From NCBI GenBank assembly GCA_964629165.1, contig CAZVQJ010000003.1, positions 1 to 49,115 on the forward strand: DNA of 49,115 nucleotides, in the 5' to 3' direction. Source of the DNA: CAWVVV01 sp964629165. Lineage in GTDB: Bacteria > Verrucomicrobiota > Verrucomicrobiia > Opitutales > Oceanipulchritudinaceae. Below are positions 42,809-49,115 of the stretch, piece after piece (positions within the stretch are counted from its first letter, which is position 1; every line of letters begins with the position of its first letter). The position numbers and the translations under genes were made by a program. Below the pieces are notes generated by a model that was given only the letters and a program-made list of their open reading frames with translations, searched no databases and was not told the origin of the DNA.

Positions 42809-43366
42809 CTAAACGCGACCGAGGTAGCTTCGGTCGGCCGTGGAGACCTTGATCCGGTCGCCGGGTTTGATGAAGAGCGGTGTCTGCACAACCAATCCGG
42901 TGGATGTCGTGATCGGTTTCAGAGCGACGCCGGTAGTATCCCCTTTGAGACCCTCGGGAGCTTCCACCACATCGAGTTCGACCGAGTTGGGCAGGTCCAC
43001 CTGAACCGGGTTCTCGTCGACGAGGAGCACATCGACAATACTGCCCTCGGAGATAAACGGCTTGGCATCTTCGACGAGCGGCTCGGCGAGAACGACATCC
43101 TCAAAGGTCTCCGGGTCCATGAAATGGTAACCCATGTCATCCACGAAACTGAACTCGAAGCGCCGCACGTCTGTCGGCAGGATCTCGACCGAATCGGTAG
43201 ATCGGAACTTCTGGTTGGTGCTCGAGCCCGAGTACAGGTTCCGGAGGGTGACCTGCATGAAGCCTGCCTGCCGCCCCTGCGTGCGGTGCTGCGCCTCGAG
43301 GACGAGGTGCGGCGCGTTGTTGAAGAGGATGACTTTGCCTTTTCGGAGTTCGGTGGGAGTGGCCAT
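42809..43366 (-). CDS. efp: Elongation factor P with arginine at the modification site
   Basis: The 185-residue factor relieves stalling at polyproline stretches. The three-domain layout is standard, ending in the signature GDRIKVSTADRSYLGRV. The tip loop of domain I, usually PGKG with a modified lysine 34, reads HRTQGRQAGF, placing Arg32 at the tip and no lysine nearby. Arginine at this site is known in EF-Ps rhamnosylated by EarP, although the flanking residues here are different (TQGRQAG). The start is preceded by CTCTTCTCCC rather than a Shine-Dalgarno sequence. It converges on the terminator of the thymidine phosphorylase homologue. Confidence 0.94.
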   Translation of the reverse strand: MATPTELRKGKVILFNNAPHLVLEAQHRTQGRQAGFMQVTLRNLYSGSSTNQKFRSTDSVEILPTDVRRFEFSFVDDMGYHFMDPETFEDVVLAEPLVEDAKPFISEGSIVDVLLVDENPVQVDLPNSVELDVVEAPEGLKGDTTGVALKPITTSTGLVVQTPLFIKPGDRIKVSTADRSYLGRV

Positions 43367-43480
43367 GGGAGAAGAGCTTGCGGAGCGGATTCTTGCAGAA
43401 AAGCCCCTTTTCGAGTCAAACTGAATGGGTGGCGTTCGCCCGATCGGGATTTTCTGCAGGGGTCAGGGCGGTGAATGCCC

Positions 43481-43510
43481 TTTACAGTGAAATTTTCCGG
43501 CTTCTATATC
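43481..43510 (+). promoter_or_regulatory. Candidate sigma-70-type promoter of lpxC/fabZ-lpxA
   Basis: TTTACA (43481-43486) and TATATC (43505-43510) are spaced by 18 bp. Transcription would start near 43517, some 30 bases before the lpxC start codon. It is the best -35/-10 pair I found in the window. Confidence 0.55.
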
Positions 43511-43520
43511 GGACGCTTGT

Positions 43521-43537
43521 ACAGACCCTTGGTCTGT
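43521..43537 (+). promoter_or_regulatory. Hairpin in the lpxC leader
   Basis: ACAGACC-CTT-GGTCTGT is a perfect 7-bp stem with a 3-nt loop, ending 10 bases before the ATG. If transcription begins at the predicted promoter, the stem forms at the very 5' end of the mRNA and covers the ribosome landing site. It could also be a DNA operator. Confidence 0.5.
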
Positions 43538-43547
43538 CCTGCCCGGC

Positions 43548-44903
43548 ATGAAGCAACGTACGATCCTTCGCGAAGTCTCGACCCACGGTAAGGCCCTGCA
43601 CACTGGTAAAGAAGTGCATCTCACCCTCAAGCCGGCTGCGGTCGGCCAAGGTATCCTCTTCCGCCGTATCGATCTCTATGGTCGACCGGAGGTAAAACCG
43701 CAGATCGAGATGGTGAACAGCGAGCTTGTTCGCAGCACGGACATCACGATGGGGCATACGCAGTTGCACACGATCGAACACATCCTGAGCGCGCTGAGCG
43801 GGTGTGGCATCGATAACTGCATTGTGGAACTGGATGCATCCGAGCCGCCGATCCTCGACGGATCCGCCAAACATTTCGTCAACCTGATCCAGAAGGCGGA
43901 GCCGGTTGAGCAGGATGTCGAGCGGGACTACTTCGAGCTGACCGAGCCGATATCGATCACGGAAGGGAACCGTTCGATCATCGCGCTGCCGTATGACGGG
44001 TTCAAGATCACGTGTACGAGCGCGGATGATCGCGGTATCCATACGCAACACCTATCGATCGATCTGGATCCGGAGACCTACATTGCGGACATCGCGCCCG
44101 CCCGTACCTTCACCGTCTACGAAGACATCGAACCCCTCCTGAAGCTGGGAAAAATTCAGGGAGGCAGTCTCGACTCCGCGATCGTCATCAAGGGCGACCA
44201 GATTCTTTCGAAGGAGCCCCTGCGCTTCCAGGACGAGTTTGTCCGGCACAAGATCCTGGACATCATCGGAGATATTACGCTGCTCGGGAAACGGCTCAAG
44301 GCGCACATCGTGGCGGTGCGGCCGGGGCACAAGCTGAATTCGGAGCTGACGAAGCGCCTCTTTGAAAAGATGCGGGCCCCAGCCATGCCGAAGGCGCTTG
44401 AACGCGTGGAACGGGCGCAGTCAAATCGCTCAACCATTCTGAGCCCGCTGGAGAACCAGCTCTTCATTCGGCGCATCCTCGACCTCCTGCCGCACGCCTA
44501 TCCCTTTGTTCTGGTCGATCGTGTCGTTGAATTTGTGAGCGACGAAGAACTCCGCGCGATCAAGAATGTGACGATCAATGAACCCTATTTTCAGGGGCAC
44601 TTTCCCGGGAATCCGGTCATGCCGGGCGTGCTTCAGCTTGAGGCGATGGCGCAGGCCGCAGGGATCCTGATGCTCCGGAAGGTTTCGAGCGACGGTCGGG
44701 TCGCATTTTTCATGAGTGCTGACCGGGTGAAGTTTCGTCGGGCGGTGGTGCCCGGCGATCAACTGGAAATTCATGCAAGGATCACCAAGAATCGGCGCAA
44801 CAAAATCGCCTCGGCCGAGGTGAAGTGCATGGTCGATGGAAAGGTCGTCTCCTCCGGTGAGCTGACTTTCACCGTTCTCGATGTGCCGGAAGAGGGCATG
44901 TGA
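43548..44903 (+). CDS. lpxC/fabZ: Bifunctional UDP-3-O-acyl-GlcNAc deacetylase / 3-hydroxyacyl-ACP dehydratase (LpxC-FabZ fusion)
   Basis: The 451-residue fusion joins the committed step of lipid A synthesis with a fatty-acid dehydratase that competes for the same hydroxyacyl-ACP pool. LpxC covers about 1-295: zinc ligands His78 in LHTIEHIL, His234 and Asp238 in RHKILDIIGD, and catalytic His261 in RPGHKLN. FabZ covers about 305-451: LLPHAYPFVLVDRV, then the active site GHFPGNPVMPGVLQLEAMAQ with His351 and Glu365. This fusion is known from Bacteroidetes, Chlorobi and Verrucomicrobia. The stop overlaps the lpxA start (TGATG), so the two genes are translationally coupled. Confidence 0.96.
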   Translation: MKQRTILREVSTHGKALHTGKEVHLTLKPAAVGQGILFRRIDLYGRPEVKPQIEMVNSELVRSTDITMGHTQLHTIEHILSALSGCGIDNCIVELDASEPPILDGSAKHFVNLIQKAEPVEQDVERDYFELTEPISITEGNRSIIALPYDGFKITCTSADDRGIHTQHLSIDLDPETYIADIAPARTFTVYEDIEPLLKLGKIQGGSLDSAIVIKGDQILSKEPLRFQDEFVRHKILDIIGDITLLGKRLKAHIVAVRPGHKLNSELTKRLFEKMRAPAMPKALERVERAQSNRSTILSPLENQLFIRRILDLLPHAYPFVLVDRVVEFVSDEELRAIKNVTINEPYFQGHFPGNPVMPGVLQLEAMAQAAGILMLRKVSSDGRVAFFMSADRVKFRRAVVPGDQLEIHARITKNRRNKIASAEVKCMVDGKVVSSGELTFTVLDVPEEGM

Positions 44904-45688
44904 TGACGGAGGCTGCGCCACAGATTCACCCTTCAGCGGTTGTCGAGGACGGGGCTGAGCTGGGGCCAGGCGTGATCATCGGTGCGATGGCGTTTATCGG
45001 TGCAAACGTTCGACTGGGCGCGAGGACGCATGTGCATCATCACGGGACAGTGGACGGTGCGACCGTCCTCGGAGTCGATAACGAGGTGTTTCCCTACGCC
45101 TTTGTCGGTGGGCGAACGCAGGACAAGAAATGGAAAGGCGCGGTGGCGCCGGTGGTGGTGGGTGACCGAAACATTTTTCGCGAGTTCTGCACCATCCATG
45201 GCGCGACCTTCGCCGACCGCTGCACGCGCATCGGATCAGACAACCTGTTCTGTGCTTATAGTCACGTGGGGCACGAATGCACGGTGGGGAATGACTGCGT
45301 CTTCAGCAACAATGCGACGCTCGGCGGGCACTGCCTGGTGGGTGATCGCGTCGTGATCGGAGGACTGGCCGCCGCCCACCAGTTCACCCGGATCGGGGAC
45401 GGCGTCATGATCGGCGGTTGCTCGAGACTCGTTCAGGACGCGCTTCCCTACATGATCGTGGAAGGGAACTCCGCGACACACCGCACCTTCAACAAGGTGG
45501 GTATGCAGCGGGCGGGGTTTTCGGAGGAGGAAATGCTCCTCGCCAAACGCATCTACAAGTTGATCTTTCGCTCCAAACTCAACCGGGGCCAGGCACTGGA
45601 ACGCCTGAAATCAGGCGAACTGGGAGACCATTCGCTGATCGACCAGATCATCGCGTTCATCGAAAGCAGCGAGCGCGGACTCGCCTGA
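44903..45688 (+). CDS. lpxA: UDP-N-acetylglucosamine O-acyltransferase
   Basis: The 261-residue enzyme adds the first acyl chain to UDP-GlcNAc in lipid A synthesis. The N-terminal left-handed beta-helix is evident from hexapeptide repeats (IHPSAVVEDGAELGPGVIIG and on), and the catalytic His124 lies in SHVGHECTVGN. The C-terminal helical part (RAGFSEEEMLLAKRIYKLIF) is typical. It starts at the ATG within TGATG overlapping the lpxC/fabZ stop; a GTG three bases upstream is less likely. Together with the fusion gene it confirms a lipid A-bearing outer membrane. Confidence 0.96.
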   Translation: MTEAAPQIHPSAVVEDGAELGPGVIIGAMAFIGANVRLGARTHVHHHGTVDGATVLGVDNEVFPYAFVGGRTQDKKWKGAVAPVVVGDRNIFREFCTIHGATFADRCTRIGSDNLFCAYSHVGHECTVGNDCVFSNNATLGGHCLVGDRVVIGGLAAAHQFTRIGDGVMIGGCSRLVQDALPYMIVEGNSATHRTFNKVGMQRAGFSEEEMLLAKRIYKLIFRSKLNRGQALERLKSGELGDHSLIDQIIAFIESSERGLA

Positions 45689-45759
45689 GGCCCGGTGTCA
45701 AGGGGCCGCCAGCGCGCTCTCGGGCAAAAATCGGCAATCCCTCCGCGCAGTGTGCGGTA

Positions 45760-46680
45760 TCAGAGCTGATCCTTTGCGCGATCGAGGGTACGCTTTTCTT
45801 CGTCGGTGAGGGCGCCAAAACCCTTCTCATTGATCTTGTCGAGGATACGGTCGACTTCCGGGCGCAGGCTGGCAGAGCGCCCGCTGGGCTTCTGCGTACC
45901 CTTCAGATTGACCGTGAAGCGCCCACTGCGCTCTTTCGCGGCTTCCCCCCGCCTTTTCCAGGGTGGCGCGCTCTTTGTCGCCTTTCTCGCCAGAAGAGAG
46001 GCGGTCAAAGGTGGCCGCGGGAGGAGATAGCGGTTGTAGAGCCAGGCCATTCCGATACCCCCGAGATGGGCTGAATATGCGGTGCCATGCGCGGCCCCGG
46101 GAAGTTCGCCAAAGAGAAAAAAGAATGCCTGAATCCCCAAGAGGACATAGAAGATCATGCGCCCGGTCATGTCGACCGGGATGACGAAAAAGAGGAGAAA
46201 GCGGATCCGGTCATGCCAGTTGAGAAGCGCAAACAGGACGAGGAAGCCGAAAACACCTCCTGAGGCCCCGATTAGCTGAAAGGGGGAACCGGTGGTGACG
46301 GAGACAGCCAGCCAGAGGAGCCCGCCCGCAAAGACCGAGAGATGGAAGAGCTCGAGCACCCGCACGCTGCCGATCCGCATCTGAAGGTAGCGTCCCGCAA
46401 AATACAGGATAAGCCCATTGATGAGCAGGTGGAGCGGGAAGCTGTTGCTAGTCTCGTGAAGGTAGCCGTAGGTGAGCAGCGTATAGACGAGACCATGCCG
46501 GATATTGTCGATGCTCAGCCCGAAGTAGCTGGTGATGAAGTCCGTCCGGATCCACACCGCAGCCACCATCTGGACGAGGAAAACCGCAACCAGACTGATC
46601 AGGATGAACTTGACGGCGTCAAACGCAGGGCGGGGCGCGCCGTAGTCGTCTCGCATGTACGAGCGGGAGTAAATGCTCAT
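45760..46680 (-). CDS. Rhomboid-family intramembrane serine protease
   Basis: Starting at MSIYSRSYMRDD, the 306-residue protein has six transmembrane helices. The catalytic serine lies in LIGASGGVFGF and the histidine in YSAHLGGIGMAWLYN, with the supporting HLLINGLILYFAGR helix upstream, so the Ser-His dyad is intact. Such proteases cut membrane proteins within the bilayer. The cytoplasmic tail of about 85 residues (PPWKRRGEAAKERSG, then LRPEVDRILDKINEKGFGAL) is an acidic and basic helix with the pattern of a short C-terminal motif common in bacterial rhomboids (ILDKI-E-G---LT-EE). It converges on lpxA. Confidence 0.9.
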   Translation of the reverse strand: MSIYSRSYMRDDYGAPRPAFDAVKFILISLVAVFLVQMVAAVWIRTDFITSYFGLSIDNIRHGLVYTLLTYGYLHETSNSFPLHLLINGLILYFAGRYLQMRIGSVRVLELFHLSVFAGGLLWLAVSVTTGSPFQLIGASGGVFGFLVLFALLNWHDRIRFLLFFVIPVDMTGRMIFYVLLGIQAFFFLFGELPGAAHGTAYSAHLGGIGMAWLYNRYLLPRPPLTASLLARKATKSAPPWKRRGEAAKERSGRFTVNLKGTQKPSGRSASLRPEVDRILDKINEKGFGALTDEEKRTLDRAKDQL

Positions 46681-46838
46681 GGAAACCCACCAGAGTGCGG
46701 ACCGGATGACCGATGGCAAGAATCGGTGGTGGAGCGATCTGAAACGCTGATGCCTCCGGTGCCGGGTGCCTCGATCCTGCAGAGGTGTGCTCCAATCCGC
46801 CTTGACTTGAGAGTACCCGAGCAGAGATTCGTCCTCTT

Positions 46839-47075
46839 ATGGCGGACAAGAGTGACAAGTGGCCTGAAAACGTGGCTGGCAAGTTCTACGTCGATGAGCA
46901 GTGCATCGACTGTGACCTGTGCCGGGAAACGGCGCCGGACTTTTTCACACGCAGCGATGACAACGGCTATTCCTTTGTTTTCAAGCAACCGCAGACGCAG
47001 GAGGAGATCGACCAGTGCATGGAAGCCCTTGAAGGCTGCCCCGTCGAGGCGATCGGTGATGATGGTGACGAATAG
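46839..47075 (+). CDS. Small [4Fe-4S] ferredoxin
   Basis: The 78-residue protein has CIDCDLCRETAPDFF near residue 22 and a later Cys in ALEGCPVEAIGDD, giving the three-plus-one cysteine set for a single [4Fe-4S] cluster. A fifth Cys occurs in DQCMEAL. It is very acidic, typical of electron-carrying ferredoxins, and could accept electrons from NifJ, although the two genes are 32 kb apart. It is divergent from the rhomboid gene. The start is preceded by CGTCCTCTT, not a Shine-Dalgarno site. Confidence 0.92.
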   Translation: MADKSDKWPENVAGKFYVDEQCIDCDLCRETAPDFFTRSDDNGYSFVFKQPQTQEEIDQCMEALEGCPVEAIGDDGDE

Positions 47076-47097
47076 TCGATAGGGCGACCCGGCCCGC

Positions 47098-48579
47098 TCA
47101 ATATTTTTTCCAGAGAGCGGGAGCAAACAGCACCAGAACTGCGAAAAGTTCCACCCGCCCAAGGATCATGAGGAGCGCGAGAAAAATCTTCGTGACATCA
47201 TGGATCCCGGCGTAGTTCTGCATCGGCCCGATCTGATCGAGCCCGGGCCCGATGTTGAAGAGGCAGGCGATCATTGCACTGACACTGCTGGTCAGGCTCA
47301 GACTGGGCTCGAGAAGCGCGATGATCACGGCACTGCTCGTCGCGATCGCTCCGAGCACCACAAAAAACACCAGGGTGGTCTCCTGCGCGTCCCGGGTGAG
47401 GTTGTCCCCACTCACCCGTAACGGCCTCACGACGTGTGCACGGTAGGAGCGCTCGACTTGTTGGAGCGAAATTTTCGCGGCGATCACCACACGGATCACC
47501 TTCAACCCGCCCGAAGTGGAGCCGGAGCACCCCCCAATGAGCATGAGGATGACCAGGATGCACTGGACGGAGGGGACCCATTGATCGTAATCTTTGGTCG
47601 CAAAACCACTTGTCGTGGCGATCGAAGCGACCTGAAAAGCCGCTGCCCGGATCGTCTCGTGCGCCCGCCCGGAAAACTCACCCCCACCGGAGAACCAGAG
47701 GACGAGGGCGACGACGATAGTCGCAGAGGCGAGGAGGCGGTAGTAGACCTTTACCTCGGTTGAGCGATGGAGCGCACGGAGGTCTCCGCGCGCGACGCGC
47801 AGCATCGGAATGAAACTTGTGCCCCCGATCACCATGAAGACGATCGTGACCCATTCGACCGCAGGGTTCCCGAAATCGGCGATGCTTCCGGACCGGGTAC
47901 TGAAACCGCCGGTGCTGATCGTGGTGAAGGCGTGGTTAACGGCGTCAAACCAGTGCATCCCGGCGGTCGCAAAGGCGCTGAAAGCGCAAACCGAGAGAAG
48001 CCCGTAGAGCAACAGCAGTCGGAGAATGCCCCGTTGTACCCGCGGGGCATCGAGATCTGCCGCCTCCGCACTGGATTCCCCCGCAAAAAGCGTTTTTGCC
48101 CCCGCCCCGAGAAAGGCGAGCACGGTGACAAAAAAGACGACCACGCCAAGGCCGCCAATCCACTGTGACATGGAACGCCAGAAAAGCAGGCTGGGCGGGA
48201 GGCGCTCAAGCTCCGAAAGGATCGAAGCTCCCGTTGTCGTCAGCCCGGAAGTGGATTCAAAAATCGCTCCGCCAAGGCTGATATCATCAAGGATCAGGTA
48301 ATAGGGTAGGGCGCCGAAGAGACTGGCGGTGATCCAGCCGATACCGATCACCGCAAGGGCTTCCCGGCGATAAATCAGGTTGCTGCTGCCGCGCGAGAAA
48401 AGGAACAGCCCGACCGCGCAAACGCCCGTCACGAGGGCACTGAAAAGGAAACCATGGAAGGCCTCCGCATGCCGCGGGGATTCGTCGTAGGCCCAGGCGA
48501 GCGCGGCACTCCCGCTCATCGACACCGCGAGCGCGGTCAGGATCACCGCCTGCAGCTTGCCGATGAGGAGGAAATTCAT
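47098..48579 (-). CDS. trkH: TrkH-family potassium uptake protein
   Basis: The 493-residue integral membrane protein shows the four pore loops of the Trk/Ktr/HKT family: ESTSGLTTTGASIL, HAFTTISTGGFSTRSGS, ASIATTSGFATKDYDQW and FNIGPGLDQIGP, each with the selectivity-filter glycine, plus about ten helices. The C-terminal GRVELFAVLVLFAPALWKK is typical. It is the last gene of an operon that includes a TrkA-like C-terminus and a DUF4870 gene, consistent with TrkA gating of TrkH by nucleotide. Confidence 0.94.
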   Translation of the reverse strand: MNFLLIGKLQAVILTALAVSMSGSAALAWAYDESPRHAEAFHGFLFSALVTGVCAVGLFLFSRGSSNLIYRREALAVIGIGWITASLFGALPYYLILDDISLGGAIFESTSGLTTTGASILSELERLPPSLLFWRSMSQWIGGLGVVVFFVTVLAFLGAGAKTLFAGESSAEAADLDAPRVQRGILRLLLLYGLLSVCAFSAFATAGMHWFDAVNHAFTTISTGGFSTRSGSIADFGNPAVEWVTIVFMVIGGTSFIPMLRVARGDLRALHRSTEVKVYYRLLASATIVVALVLWFSGGGEFSGRAHETIRAAAFQVASIATTSGFATKDYDQWVPSVQCILVILMLIGGCSGSTSGGLKVIRVVIAAKISLQQVERSYRAHVVRPLRVSGDNLTRDAQETTLVFFVVLGAIATSSAVIIALLEPSLSLTSSVSAMIACLFNIGPGLDQIGPMQNYAGIHDVTKIFLALLMILGRVELFAVLVLFAPALWKKY

Positions 48580-48633
48580 CCGGGCGTCCCGCAGTGCCGG
48601 AGGGAGGGCAGAATGAGCGCGAGCCCCGCTTGA

Positions 48634-49011
48634 CTATTTTACAAGGCGAAGCGTGTACGGGTAGCGATAGGCCTCACCCTTGCTCGCCGCGATCGCAGCG
48701 ATGATGGTGAAGGCGATCCACGCGATAAATACACCGAGGAGGAGGAGGAAACCGATCAGGACCACCGTCAGGACAGCCGAAATCAGGCCCGCAATGGCCA
48801 ACGTGATGTTGAAATTCAAGGCTTCCTTCCCTTGGTCGTCGACGAACGCGAATTCCTCTTTCTTGAGGATCCAGAGCAGGAGGGGGCCGAGAATGCTCCC
48901 TAAAGGAATGATGAAGCCCGAGAGGCTGGCGAGGTGACAGAACATGCCAAAGTTCCGGGCCTGGGAGTCGGCTTCGAGAAGTGGCCCTTGCACGCTTGAT
49001 TCAGTATCCAT
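48634..49011 (-). CDS. DUF4870-domain membrane protein
   Basis: The 125-residue protein matches DUF4870: an N-terminal segment NFGMFCHLASLSGFIIPLGS, then ILGPLLLWILKKEEFAFVDD with QGKEALNFNI, two further helices and the closing GEAYRYPYTLRLVK. Three to four transmembrane helices are expected. The function of the family is unknown. It lies between the trkA end (20 bp upstream) and trkH (54 bp downstream) on the same strand, which suggests co-transcription with potassium uptake genes. Confidence 0.88.
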   Translation of the reverse strand: MDTESSVQGPLLEADSQARNFGMFCHLASLSGFIIPLGSILGPLLLWILKKEEFAFVDDQGKEALNFNITLAIAGLISAVLTVVLIGFLLLLGVFIAWIAFTIIAAIAASKGEAYRYPYTLRLVK

Positions 49012-49031
49012 ATGAGGTGTCGTATATTGAG

Positions 49032-49115
49032 TTAGTGACGAAAAAGTCGCAGAAGATCCCGCAGGTTCTCATCCCGTGTGATAACCACAACCCGATCATC
49101 GGCAAGGATCTTGTC
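49032..49115 (-). CDS. trkA: TrkA-like potassium uptake regulator, C-terminal end only
   Basis: Only the last 27 residues are present: the segment ILADDRVVVITRDENLRDL resembles the end of an RCK_C/TrkA_C domain (family: ILPGDRLVVIGR-E-L--L). The gene is cut by the window edge. Position upstream of DUF4870 and trkH supports the call, but the fragment is short. Confidence 0.55.
   Translation of the reverse strand, partial: DKILADDRVVVITRDENLRDLLRLFRH

Overview
The window looks like a stretch of chromosome from a GC-rich, Gram-negative member of the PVC superphylum, most likely a verrucomicrobium of the Opitutae type. Three things point there. LpxC and FabZ are fused into one protein and followed by lpxA, an arrangement known from Bacteroidetes/Chlorobi and Verrucomicrobia. 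The str cluster runs rpsL-rpsG-fusA-rpsJ with no tuf and no S10-operon genes after rpsJ, as in Chlamydiae. A MamK-like actin gene is present. No taxonomic search was possible, so this placement is inference.

Layout. 1-3.4 kb: the 3' part of an apparent ExoD/DoxX hybrid membrane protein, the rpmB and MidA-type methyltransferase pair, and a divergent CtpA protease. 3.5-11 kb: a secreted carbohydrate-active block with an esterase/GloVer-repeat fusion, a CE15-type glucuronoyl esterase, a GH43 enzyme, two small unknown genes and a GH130 mannosylglucose phosphorylase. 11.2-14.8 kb: nifJ (pyruvate:ferredoxin oxidoreductase) behind two palindromes. 14.8-19.6 kb: a Tat-exported Gfo/Idh/MocA oxidoreductase, the MamK-like actin with a small upstream partner gene, and a PPi-PFK-like phosphofructokinase predicted to use ATP. 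19.8-23.3 kb: the ribosomal/EF-G operon. 23.5-33.8 kb: an AsmA-like protein, thrS without TGS domain, a DUF389 protein, a GH28 enzyme, an outer-membrane barrel, a membrane TPR protein, upp, a small zincin and a DUF4203-like membrane protein. 33.8-42.7 kb: ppc overlapped by a DUF192 lipoprotein gene, an aminopeptidase P-like enzyme, an orphan ParA, argS, and a thymidine-phosphorylase homologue that has lost substrate-binding motifs. 42.8-49.1 kb: efp, the lpxC/fabZ-lpxA operon, a rhomboid protease, a ferredoxin, and a trkA-DUF4870-trkH potassium-uptake operon whose trkA runs off the end.

Working together: the enzymes suggest a heterotroph that degrades plant or algal polysaccharides (glucuronoxylan, arabinan or xylan, pectin, mannan), passes sugars through glycolysis (PFK), oxidises pyruvate with ferredoxin (NifJ, plus a small ferredoxin elsewhere in the window) and refills the TCA cycle with PEP carboxylase. 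Lipid A synthesis and the outer-membrane protein confirm a diderm envelope.

Most worth a second look: the MamK-like actin cassette, the ExoD/DoxX in-frame chimera, the thymidine-phosphorylase paralogue with a replaced active-site loop, PEP carboxylase lacking the C-terminal Asn, and the frequent CU-rich, non-Shine-Dalgarno stretch directly before start codons. No CRISPR array, insertion sequence, prophage or intact tRNA gene was seen.
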